Shown here in pieces: positions 7,674 to 15,217 of a stretch of 40,123 nucleotides of DNA. Position 1 is the first letter of the stretch; each line of letters opens with the position of its first letter. Source of the stretch: an uncultured Collinsella sp. (GTDB taxonomy: Bacteria; Actinomycetota; Coriobacteriia; Coriobacteriales; Coriobacteriaceae); the NCBI GenBank assembly GCA_900754275.1, contig CAAECF010000073.1, forward strand, positions 1 through 40,123, in the 5' to 3' direction. Made by a program: the position numbers and the translations under genes. The notes below the pieces were generated by a model. The model was not told the DNA's origin. It saw only the letters and a program-made list of their open reading frames with translations, and searched no databases.

Positions 7674-7738
7674 TTCTACGAGAGGGATTTGGCGGCGTGG
7701 AGCAATCTAGTTTTACGCGTTTGCAGGAGGAAGCCGGT

Positions 7739-10102
7739 ATGGCAGACGAACTTGTTTTTAGTGGCGGCGAGATAGTTTACACCATGCCTCAACTGCCCAA
7801 AGTTGCATCTGTGCCGCTGAACGGTAGCGCCGTGCTGGTTGGTTTTAAGGACGCTCCCGATGGGGAGGAGGTCCTCTTTGATTTTGACCCTCGGGCTGAA
7901 AAGGCTACGAAGCTCGACTATGAACTTGCAGCCGTTAGCGGGCTCCTCACGGGCGCGTTGAATATCCTGTGGCAGAAAGACTTCAACCTAGAGGGTGCCA
8001 AAGAGTGGGGCGACGAGAAGGTTGGCAAATTCGTTCTTACGATTGCCAAGTCTGCGGGTATGACAAAGGCGGATGCAACTCTAGAAGACGCTATTCGCTT
8101 TCTAGAGAAAGGGTTTCCTCTTGCCGCGGACAAGCTGACTGCCGAGTTTGGCGGCGGGCTCCAACATCATCTGCGGGATTTCTCGCACCACCCGAGCTTG
8201 GTTGGCCTTGCGTGTTCGATCCTCTCGCAATTCACGTGCAAAGGCTATGGCACCGATACGGCCGGCCGGTTTGTCGCCTTTGACCTGCCTGCCGCCGCCT
8301 TCGATCCTGACCGCCCTCTTATAGGCAGGAACGTTCCAGAGAAGATCGCGTTTGGCACTCTGTTCTGGGCAATGCATCTCGTGAGCGACATGGCGGGGTC
8401 TAGTTCAAACCCCGGTAAGGGGACGGGTATTCCCGGCGTTGTGCTGTCCCTGCTAAAGGAGCTCTCCTCCCTGCCTGTTTTTCAAGACATGCGGATTGCC
8501 TATAAGGGCAAGGATATTCGCATTCAGCAATGGATCTCAAAGCTGTTTAACGGAACGGCGTTCAAAACCGAGGACGGCAAGCCCATTCGCTTCGACCTTC
8601 GGACGGAAGTCGGTCTTTTCGATCAAGCTTTAAGCCAGGTGCCAGCAGTCGTGGCCAACGAGGTTATCGTTCGTTGTCTCTACATGCTTTCAAGGCTCAA
8701 GGCCGAGCTAGAACGTTGCGAAGTGAGTGATGTCTCCGGCTTGCGCAAGCTCAAGGCTTCGCATTTCATGCCCTACAACAGCAGGGCCCTCACTCGCATG
8801 GTCACGGTTTCGAGTACTTCGTTCGTTCTGGCGAATCTGGCGACGGCGGCGGTCAGGGCGGGTATCGAATGCGAGGGGAACAAGGTCGTGTTCGCCCAGA
8901 AGTTCTTCTTGCGAATAAACTACGTTGGAGTTGGACGCCTTGCGTTTGCACTCCATGCCGACTGGGGCTATATGGCGGAGGAAATGTCCGAGGCTTGGAC
9001 TGAGCGCGCCAGGCGCCGCCAGGATATCTTCGATGGATTCCACTTTTATAGCCTAGATAGAGAGACGACGAGGATTGCCTTCTCGCTGAAGCTTGCCGCC
9101 ATCAACTACGACTGCGGGAACGAGAAGAACGAAGTGCGCAAAGGGCAAAAGAGGAGCTGGGCCCGCGCGTGGCAGGATTCGGTCACGGATGGCCTAGGCA
9201 TTGATGCAGACGGCTATTTTTTGAGCGAGGAAGATGCGTACGGAGCCCTTGAGGCTATTTCGCGGCAGCGAGGCGGCAAGGTGCGCGCCTTGCTGATCGC
9301 TCAGGAGCTGGTTGAGTTTCGCCCCTATTTCCAGATAGGAGATGAAGAGAAGAAGGAATACAAAGGTTTGAAGGGGAGCGGGGCTTGGGTTAAAGATGAA
9401 TTTCCCAGGAGACAAGACGCGGTTGATTTGGACGCCGTGCGTTCCCTAGAGAAGCAATGCGGGGCGCATATCCGTGAGCTCTCAGGTACATTGCCAAAGG
9501 TCTTGGTAGGCGGCGCCATTGCCGTGGCGGCGGCCCTGGGCACAGGAGGAGTGGCCGCGGCATTGGCTCCGGATATTGCTGTCGGTATCTTTGGAGGCTC
9601 GTTTGTCGGCCTTCACGGGGCTGCGCTCGTCAATGCGAGTCTTGCTGCTGCTGGCGGCGGCGCCTTGGCCGCCGGCGGCATGGGCATGGCCGGTGGCACC
9701 GCTTTAATTGCTGGCGGCGGCGCTGCGTTTGGCCTTTTGGGTTCTAGCGGCGTTGCCCTGGCGGCGTCGATGGGGGAGGACTATGCGCAGTTCGTGCTCG
9801 TTGAATGCTCAAGGCTTCTCGCATTTCTTGATGTGGCAACTGACCGCTGCCCGCATGAGGGAGCCATTTTGGTGCAGAAGGCGGCCGAGGCCGTGCAGCG
9901 CAGCATCGCTGGTGTTGAGGAGGATGTCGAGAAGGAGAATGGAAAGGGGGACCGCAGGAATGGCAGGTTGCTTAAGCAGTTGAAGAAGGGTCTTGGGTAT
10001 TTGACTTCGACCCTTAAGCAGATCGAGAAGATGCAGAAGCGCCTTGGTGCCGCCGGTGAGAGCGAGCCGCTCAACAGCTTGCCAGCATCGGGTGGCGAAT
10101 AG
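7739..10102 (+). CDS. 787-aa conserved protein of unknown function with glycine-zipper hydrophobic region
   Basis: I chose ATG 7739 because AGGAGG at 7725-7730 is ideally spaced; a GTG at 7697 would add 14 residues but has a poor ribosome site. The N-terminal and central part is soluble-looking. It has HHPSLVGLACSILSQFT from H150 and HLVSDMAGSS from H213, followed by GTGIPGVVLSLLKELSSLP. I associate these motifs with a widespread uncharacterised bacterial family, but cannot name it with certainty. Residues about 585-680 form an Ala/Gly-rich hydrophobic stretch with GxxxG-type repeats (GGGALAAGGMGMAGG, GGTALIAGGGAAFG), plausibly inserting into or oligomerising at a membrane. A charged, coiled-coil-like tail follows. 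It lies downstream of the exonuclease and upstream of a GmrSD-like nuclease; a defence role is possible but unproven. Confidence 0.75.
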   Translation: MADELVFSGGEIVYTMPQLPKVASVPLNGSAVLVGFKDAPDGEEVLFDFDPRAEKATKLDYELAAVSGLLTGALNILWQKDFNLEGAKEWGDEKVGKFVLTIAKSAGMTKADATLEDAIRFLEKGFPLAADKLTAEFGGGLQHHLRDFSHHPSLVGLACSILSQFTCKGYGTDTAGRFVAFDLPAAAFDPDRPLIGRNVPEKIAFGTLFWAMHLVSDMAGSSSNPGKGTGIPGVVLSLLKELSSLPVFQDMRIAYKGKDIRIQQWISKLFNGTAFKTEDGKPIRFDLRTEVGLFDQALSQVPAVVANEVIVRCLYMLSRLKAELERCEVSDVSGLRKLKASHFMPYNSRALTRMVTVSSTSFVLANLATAAVRAGIECEGNKVVFAQKFFLRINYVGVGRLAFALHADWGYMAEEMSEAWTERARRRQDIFDGFHFYSLDRETTRIAFSLKLAAINYDCGNEKNEVRKGQKRSWARAWQDSVTDGLGIDADGYFLSEEDAYGALEAISRQRGGKVRALLIAQELVEFRPYFQIGDEEKKEYKGLKGSGAWVKDEFPRRQDAVDLDAVRSLEKQCGAHIRELSGTLPKVLVGGAIAVAAALGTGGVAAALAPDIAVGIFGGSFVGLHGAALVNASLAAAGGGALAAGGMGMAGGTALIAGGGAAFGLLGSSGVALAASMGEDYAQFVLVECSRLLAFLDVATDRCPHEGAILVQKAAEAVQRSIAGVEEDVEKENGKGDRRNGRLLKQLKKGLGYLTSTLKQIEKMQKRLGAAGESEPLNSLPASGGE

Positions 10103-10323
10103 GTCGGGGCGATTCGGCTGCAATTCCGTGTCATCATCGCCACCGCTTAAGATGGTCCCGTGTTTGCCCATCTTTTTGCGAGGCGCGATGAGCATGTCGG
10201 CGACTTGCTCGATGTCTGATTTGCCCTTCGATCAGTTCTTGTCGAGCTCCTTTGGGCGGGAGGGGCAGCGATCTAGATATCCGCTCTTGGCATATGAGAC
10301 AAGAAACCCGTAAGTCCGTGGCA

Positions 10324-10361
10324 ATGTCAAAAGGCATACACAAGTGTCAGTCTTTTGACAT
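10324..10361. promoter_or_regulatory. Inverted repeat ATGTCAAAAG / CTTTTGACAT
   Basis: Perfect 10-bp arms at 10324-10333 and 10352-10361 with 18 nt between them, in the 452-bp gap before the GmrSD-like gene. It could be a regulator site. The gap also holds the hairpin at 10378 and a -10 box at 10432; I see no gene in it. Confidence 0.35.
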
Positions 10362-10377
10362 CGTATGATTTTGGGGA

Positions 10378-10402
10378 GTGGCGCGCAGCGATCGCGCGCC
10401 AC
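10378..10402. other. GC-rich hairpin GTGGCGCGC / GCGCGCCAC
   Basis: Perfect 9-bp arms (10378-10386 and 10394-10402) with a 7-nt loop. No T tract follows on either strand, so it is not an obvious intrinsic terminator. It lies just upstream of the presumed GmrSD-like promoter. Confidence 0.4.
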
Positions 10403-10431
10403 CCTGACGGCGTAAGCGTTTGCTTGCGTTG

Positions 10432-10437
10432 TATAAT
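10432..10437 (+). promoter_or_regulatory. Putative -10 box (TATAAT) of the GmrSD-like gene
   Basis: A consensus TATAAT lies 118 bp before the start codon of the downstream nuclease. No convincing -35 hexamer is present 16-18 bp upstream, so it may be activator-dependent or weak. Confidence 0.4.
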
Positions 10438-10554
10438 CTAACGATATGAGCATCCCGGTTGCTTCTGTGCTTCGATGCTCTCGTCTTTGGCACCCTCCGC
10501 TCAGTGGGGGACTGACTGCAAACGGCGTAAACAAGAAAGAGGAGACAACCGCAA

Positions 10555-12678
10555 ATGAAAGCAACCGAGGCAAATCTACTCGACCTTATGGGCGTGGCGA
10601 AGATGCAGTTCGTCATTCCCGTGTACCAGCGAATTTACTCGTGGAGTGTAAAAGAGTGCGAGGTGCTTTGGGATGACGTCATGCGAGCGGGTCGTGATGG
10701 CGTATCGCACTTCGTGGGGTCAATGCTTTATATCCCCGAGTCCGAGAGCTCTGCCACGAGCATTTCGCGCGTGCTTCTGATTGACGGACAGCAGCGCATG
10801 ACGACGTTTTCGTTGATGATTGCAGCTTTGGCTGACTATTTGGAGAGCAACCCCGACAAGGCTGGCTTCCTTGGCGACCTCAAAATCTCGGCGCTGAGGA
10901 AAAATTACCTCTTTAACGATGACGACTACAACGGTCTGGCACGCTACAAGCTGGTGCTCTCGCAGGACGATAAAGAGACGCTGTTCTCCATCGTGTCTGG
11001 GGCTCCCGTGCCAGATGAAAAAACGGATCGCATTGTCGAAAACCATGCGTTCTTCCGTGAAAAGATGCACGGGAAATCATTCGACCCTGCAAGGCTTTGG
11101 GCGGGGCTAAACCGCGTGCAGGTCATCGACACTAAGCTCACCGCTGGCGTTGATAATGCCCAGCTCATATTTGAGTCCATGAACTCCAAGGGCAAGCCGC
11201 TCACGCCCATTGACCTCATCCGTAACTACGTTCTAATGTCGCTTCCCAACGACGAACAGACCAATCTTTATGAGGGTTATTGGCATCCACTCGAGTGCTT
11301 GTTCGGAAAAGGCGGCGAGGACGAGTTCAATGCATTTATCTGGTACTGGCTGTGGCTTAAAGTTCCCAATAGGATGCCGAAGGAGAACGAGGCCTACTAC
11401 GAGTTTAAGCGCTATTTCGCCGACGACTACGATGGTGACACCGAGGGCCTGCTTAAGGAGCTGCGAGGGTATGCACATAGATACGCCAGTCTGTTCCTTG
11501 GTAAGGAGAAGGACGACGGACTGCGCCGAGTGTTCGGCAGAATCGTAAGCCTCGATGTGAAGCAGATAAGGCCCCTCTTAATGTTGCTTTATTCGGTTTA
11601 CGAGGGGAATGGACTAGACCGCAATGCGATTTTACGTATCTGCGAGACTATCGAGTCGTTTCTGTTCAGGCGAGCGGTTTGCGGCAGACTTACCACGGGC
11701 CTAAATAATTTCTTTGCCGGCATGTATCGCAATCTCGAGCAGCAGGACGATATCGAGGAGTACGTTACGGCGATGCTCCTTATCCACAGCAGCGGTATGA
11801 CCGCATACTTTCCGACAGACGAGCATTTTGTCGAGGAGTTTAAGACGCGTGACTGCTACAACCGCTTCTCTAAAAAGCGCTATTACCTGGAACGCATGGA
11901 GAACTGGCACCACCCGAAGGAGTCCATCTCAGCCGACGATTACCAGATCGAGCACATCATGCCCCAGACGATCGATGATGAGCACGGCTGGAAGGAATCG
12001 CTTGGTGAGAACTGGGAAGACGTCCACGACAGGCTGTGCAACAACTTGGGAAATCTTACGCTGACGGGCTACAACCAGGAGTACTCAAACCGGTCGTTCT
12101 CGGACAAGCTCAATCTGCCTGACGTCGGATTTAAGTGCAGTCCGCTCTACCTGAACAAGTCGATCGCCTCGCGTGAAAAATGGGGTGAGGAAGAGATTGG
12201 ACAGCGCGCGGACGAGCTGGCGAAAGAGGCGTGTGAGATATGGAAATATCCCGACCTTCCGGCAGACGTCGTCGACAAGTACCGTCCTTCTCGCGGGGAG
12301 TCTGATGAGGCTCCTATCTGGACTCTGCAGGAGAATCACCCCACCTTTGCCGAAGGTGGGCTCAACCAGAAGCTTTTCGATGAGGTGCGCGAGTCCGTTC
12401 TGAGTGGTAACCCTTCGTGGGAGTCCTACATAGCTAAGTACTATGTAGGCTTCAGGTCGGGCAAGCGAAAACTGCATGCCGTGTTAGAAGGCAGGACCAG
12501 CAACGGTGGTTGGATTGCCGTTGGCTTGGCAAAGAGTGTGGATGATCTAACGGATCCAGAGGACATGTGCCAGGACAAGCGTACGCAGGGTGGATTTGGC
12601 CCGGGCTTACCCACTTACGTTGCGCTTCGGAATGCCGATGACATTCCTGCGGTGCTCGATCTCATAAAGCAGTGCTAG
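10555..12678 (+). CDS. GmrSD-like DUF262/DUF1524 nuclease with DUF5655-like C-terminus
   Basis: A 707-aa single-chain protein of the GmrSD superfamily, whose characterised members are type IV restriction enzymes acting on modified phage DNA. The N-terminal DUF262 domain shows IPVYQRIYSW (residues 21-30) and DGQQRMTTF starting at D77, the ParB/sulfiredoxin-like NTP-handling motifs. The DUF1524 HNH-type nuclease domain shows IEHIMPQ (catalytic His about 467), GNLTLT around N500 and the trailing N..SNRSFSDK. Residues about 590-707 resemble DUF5655, often found at the end of such proteins. The ATG follows AAAGAGGAG. It stands alone without methylase genes, consistent with a modification-dependent or abortive defence role. 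Its target is unknown. Confidence 0.88.
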   Translation: MKATEANLLDLMGVAKMQFVIPVYQRIYSWSVKECEVLWDDVMRAGRDGVSHFVGSMLYIPESESSATSISRVLLIDGQQRMTTFSLMIAALADYLESNPDKAGFLGDLKISALRKNYLFNDDDYNGLARYKLVLSQDDKETLFSIVSGAPVPDEKTDRIVENHAFFREKMHGKSFDPARLWAGLNRVQVIDTKLTAGVDNAQLIFESMNSKGKPLTPIDLIRNYVLMSLPNDEQTNLYEGYWHPLECLFGKGGEDEFNAFIWYWLWLKVPNRMPKENEAYYEFKRYFADDYDGDTEGLLKELRGYAHRYASLFLGKEKDDGLRRVFGRIVSLDVKQIRPLLMLLYSVYEGNGLDRNAILRICETIESFLFRRAVCGRLTTGLNNFFAGMYRNLEQQDDIEEYVTAMLLIHSSGMTAYFPTDEHFVEEFKTRDCYNRFSKKRYYLERMENWHHPKESISADDYQIEHIMPQTIDDEHGWKESLGENWEDVHDRLCNNLGNLTLTGYNQEYSNRSFSDKLNLPDVGFKCSPLYLNKSIASREKWGEEEIGQRADELAKEACEIWKYPDLPADVVDKYRPSRGESDEAPIWTLQENHPTFAEGGLNQKLFDEVRESVLSGNPSWESYIAKYYVGFRSGKRKLHAVLEGRTSNGGWIAVGLAKSVDDLTDPEDMCQDKRTQGGFGPGLPTYVALRNADDIPAVLDLIKQC

Positions 12679-12684
12679 GTTGAA

Positions 12685-12707
12685 GGCTGGGAATCTAGTT
12701 CCCGGCC
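12685..12707 (+). terminator. Weak stem-loop after the GmrSD-like gene
   Basis: GGCTGGGAA pairs with TTCCCGGCC (one G-T pair) across a 5-nt loop, 7 nt after the stop codon. The T tract is poor (cttgcc), so termination is only likely. Confidence 0.4.
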
Positions 12708-12745
12708 CTTGCCAGCTCAAAATCGTCGATGGCTCGTCCGCCCGT

Positions 12746-13039
12746 CTACACCCTTACGATCCTGCGGGCCGCACTCAACAGCTCGTACTCCCTCTGGCTC
12801 CACTGGTACAGCTCGGTCGCGCGTACGGCGTCGCGGCACAGGTCTAGAAACACCTCGGCGCCCTCGCAGAAGCACTCGCGGGCAAAGGCGCCGGATCCGT
12901 CCGCAACGCACGCGCCGTCGGCAAAGAGCTTCCAGCTGGACGGCTCGCGCGAGCCGTCTCCGAGCAGCTTGATCTGCAGAACATGTGGGCCGCCAGCGGC
13001 ACATGGCCCTTCTTCCAACGCCTGCACCGTAAAGCGCAT
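12746..13039 (-). CDS. 97-aa hypothetical protein
   Basis: A small soluble frame beginning MRFTVQALEEGPCAAGGPHV, with a plausible beta-rich segment (QIKLLGDGSREPSSWKLFAD) and a helical C-terminus (QREYELLSAARRIVRV). Codon use resembles the host genes and composition is protein-like, which is why I keep it over competing frames on either strand. No good Shine-Dalgarno precedes the ATG, but a TATACT box lies only about 15 nt upstream on the same strand, so a nearly leaderless mRNA is possible. No family is recognised. It is convergent with the GmrSD-like gene. Confidence 0.5.
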   Translation of the reverse strand: MRFTVQALEEGPCAAGGPHVLQIKLLGDGSREPSSWKLFADGACVADGSGAFARECFCEGAEVFLDLCRDAVRATELYQWSQREYELLSAARRIVRV

Positions 13040-13176
13040 CTGGAGGGACAGAGTATAAAATCCGGAAAAGAGTCGAAATAGGCACCTTAAAACTTCGGAA
13101 AAGTGTAGCTGGATGACAAAACAGCACTTAGAAGCCGGTGCTGGATGCGGGATCCTGCGGCCGCCTTCAGCTCTCG

Positions 13177-14163
13177 CTACTCGTCGTCTCCGTCGTTGGG
13201 GTCGCCCTTGAGGGTGTTGATGTCCAGGTACTGGTTATCGTCCTCTTTTTGCTGGGTCTCCGACTCCGCTTGGGTGGGGCCGCGGAACAGCTGGAATCCC
13301 TCAAACGCAATGACGCCGAGCAGGGCAATGATAATGGCGATAAAGGCAACCTTGACTGCCTGCGGAAATTCCGAGAAACGCAGCGCCTTTTCCTCGGCGT
13401 AATAATCGGCGAAGCGCTCTTCGCCCGTGCTTTTGGTATATGCCGGTGCGGGCGCGGCCTCCGGGTCATATTCCGGTGCAGGCGTGGCAGCGTACGGATC
13501 GTTGAGATAATCGCTCGATGCGGTGTCATAATCCTCGGTCTCGATGCGACCGTTGCCAGCATAGCCATCGGAATAATCGGAATATGCCGCACCGCCCTCA
13601 TAGTCCGCGGCGCTCGTGTTGGCGGCAAAAAGCGGGTTAACTGGAACGTCGAGCGCCGGCATGCCGGTAGAGGTCTCATCCAGATCGGCTGCAGCCCAGG
13701 AATCGTGGACAACCTGATGGACAACGGGCTCATCGAGCCTTGCGACCGGAGGCTTGCGTGCCGCAGGAACAGGCAACTGCTGGGCGCTGTACATAACGGT
13801 GCTGTCGGCCGATTTGCCCTGCGTCGCTGCAGCGAGAAATGCCGCCGTCTCGGACGGGTCGCTTGCGGGGCGGGGAGCGGGCGTGGGCGCCGAAGTGGGT
13901 GCGGGCGTAGGCGCGGGCGTCGAAACAGGCGACTGTGCAAGAGTCGGCGCAGATGCGGGCTTAGGCGCAAGTGCGGGATCGGGGCTTGACGGGCGAGCCC
14001 CGCCGCTCATGAGTTCGTCGGCGGTCCACGGGCGATCATTCATCACGTCGTCAAGGCTCAGCGAAAACAGGTCGTCTTCACTCTCATCGAACATGTGGTG
14101 CACATGTCCACCAATTGCCGGAATCAATCCGCGACCGGTGCATGATGCCTTGCTCAACGCCAT
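13177..14163 (-). CDS. Pro/Ala-rich single-span membrane protein of unknown function
   Basis: A 328-aa protein. I chose the ATG at 14163 because AAAGGATG lies just upstream; longer starts lack a ribosome site. After an acidic N-terminal segment (FDESEDDLFSLSLDDVMND), residues about 75-125 are a Pro/Ala/Thr-rich linker built of APTPAP-like units. A Tyr/Asp-rich disordered middle follows. Near the C-terminus is one hydrophobic helix (VAFIAIIIALLGVIAFEGF) and a short acidic tail. With most of the chain before a late transmembrane helix, the long domain is probably cytoplasmic. A TATAAT box on the minus strand (complement of 14198-14203) lies about 35 bp upstream. No enzyme motif is seen. Confidence 0.65.
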   Translation of the reverse strand: MALSKASCTGRGLIPAIGGHVHHMFDESEDDLFSLSLDDVMNDRPWTADELMSGGARPSSPDPALAPKPASAPTLAQSPVSTPAPTPAPTSAPTPAPRPASDPSETAAFLAAATQGKSADSTVMYSAQQLPVPAARKPPVARLDEPVVHQVVHDSWAAADLDETSTGMPALDVPVNPLFAANTSAADYEGGAAYSDYSDGYAGNGRIETEDYDTASSDYLNDPYAATPAPEYDPEAAPAPAYTKSTGEERFADYYAEEKALRFSEFPQAVKVAFIAIIIALLGVIAFEGFQLFRGPTQAESETQQKEDDNQYLDINTLKGDPNDGDDE

Positions 14164-14286
14164 TCTGTCCCATCCTTTCGAAATACCAATGACATCGATT
14201 ATATGGAACTTCCCAAGCGGCCCGGTCTTGGATTCGTGCTTTCCAGAACTCGCGCCCAAAAGGGGAGGGGCAATCCAGGCGAGTGC

Positions 14287-14940
14287 CTACTTGTCGCCGG
14301 CCGCCGCCTTGGCCTCATTGAGGTAGCTATAGAAGCTGTACTTGGAGATGCCAAAGAACTCGCAGGCGCGCTCGCTCGACTTGGAAATGAGGAAGGCACC
14401 GCGACGGTCGAGGTAGCCAATGGCACGAATGCGCTCGTCTTTGGTCATGAGTGCCGCGGGCTTGCCCACAAACTGCTCGCACTCGTGCAACAGGTCCTCG
14501 AGCAGGTCGCCGATGTTCTTGGTAATGGGCTCGGGCTCGGTATAGCCCGTGCCGCCGGTGCCGGTAAAGGCGTCGAGCGAACGCTCAAAAGCCTTCATGA
14601 GCGTAATGTCAAAGTTGATGCCCAAAATGCCGACGGGCTTGCCCTCGTCGTTGCGGATAAAGATGGTCGAGGACTTGAGCAGCTTGCCATCGGTGGTTTT
14701 GGTGAGGTATGGCTCGCGGTCGTGCACGTCGGTGGTGCCCTCGTGCATGGACTCAAACACGATATGGCTGGGGCCGTCACCCAGTTTGCGCCCGCTGACG
14801 TGGCCGTTTTCGATCACTACGATGGAGTGGTCCACGTCCTCGGTCTCTAGGTCGTGGACGACGACTTCGCAGTTGGGGCCAAATTGGAGCGCCAGGCCGT
14901 GTGCTAGGCGCTTGTAAAACTCAATCTGTGCGGGGGTCAT
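14287..14940 (-). CDS. YheO/DauR-like PAS-HTH transcriptional regulator
   Basis: A 217-aa cytoplasmic regulator. The N-terminal YheO-like PAS domain (about residues 1-120) contains NCEVVVHDLE, GILGINFDIT and the typical SSTIFIRNDEGKPVG stretch. The C-terminal HTH_22-type helix-turn-helix is about residues 160-217 (ERACEFFGISKYSFYSYLNE). I chose the ATG at 14940 because AGGAAGG precedes it; an upstream GTG at 14970 is less likely. It is divergent from dpaL, and two 15-bp inverted repeats lie between the genes, so it probably controls the dpaL-ygeY-ygeW set. Characterised relatives respond to amino acids or D-amino acids (DauR); the ligand here is unknown. Confidence 0.85.
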   Translation of the reverse strand: MTPAQIEFYKRLAHGLALQFGPNCEVVVHDLETEDVDHSIVVIENGHVSGRKLGDGPSHIVFESMHEGTTDVHDREPYLTKTTDGKLLKSSTIFIRNDEGKPVGILGINFDITLMKAFERSLDAFTGTGGTGYTEPEPITKNIGDLLEDLLHECEQFVGKPAALMTKDERIRAIGYLDRRGAFLISKSSERACEFFGISKYSFYSYLNEAKAAAGDK

Positions 14941-15059
14941 GGGTGCCTTCCTAAAAATTAGTTTGGGCACACTTTGCCATAAACCACACTTGACCGCAAA
15001 TAACGAAAGCGTCGCTGCGTTATGTAACCGTTCGGCGGCGAAAAGGTACCGATTACGGC

Positions 15060-15125
15060 AACAAACAATTTGTTAGGTTTGCCAATCAAAAAGTGTGATA
15101 GAACAGTGATAACAAACTTTTTGTT
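15060..15125. promoter_or_regulatory. Pair of operator-like inverted repeats AACAAAnnnTTTGTT
   Basis: Two 15-bp sites of identical format, AACAAA-CAA-TTTGTT (15060-15074) and AACAAA-CTT-TTTGTT (15111-15125), lie 51 bp apart in the AT-rich gap between the divergent regulator and dpaL. Both are followed by a similar TTTGCC/TTTGGC extension. The double site in a divergent promoter region suggests binding by the adjacent PAS-HTH regulator, but this is inferred. Confidence 0.55.
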
Positions 15126-15217
15126 TGGCATCCACATAAAAGTTCAGTCGCATGAATGGGAATGGGCTGAAACGCGTATGCGGGGGCCGGCAAGAGAGGA
15201 CTTAAGGAGTTCACCGT

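Noticed and set aside
13138..13989. 283-aa plus-strand frame opposite the Pro/Ala-rich membrane protein
   Set aside because: Arg/Cys/Gly-rich composition typical of an antisense frame; the minus-strand frame has a ribosome site, a TATAAT box and a clean transmembrane helix.
2375..14286. Insertion sequence, integrase or prophage genes in the accessory block
   Set aside because: No frame here shows transposase, integrase or phage structural motifs, and no terminal direct repeats or tRNA attachment site were recognised.
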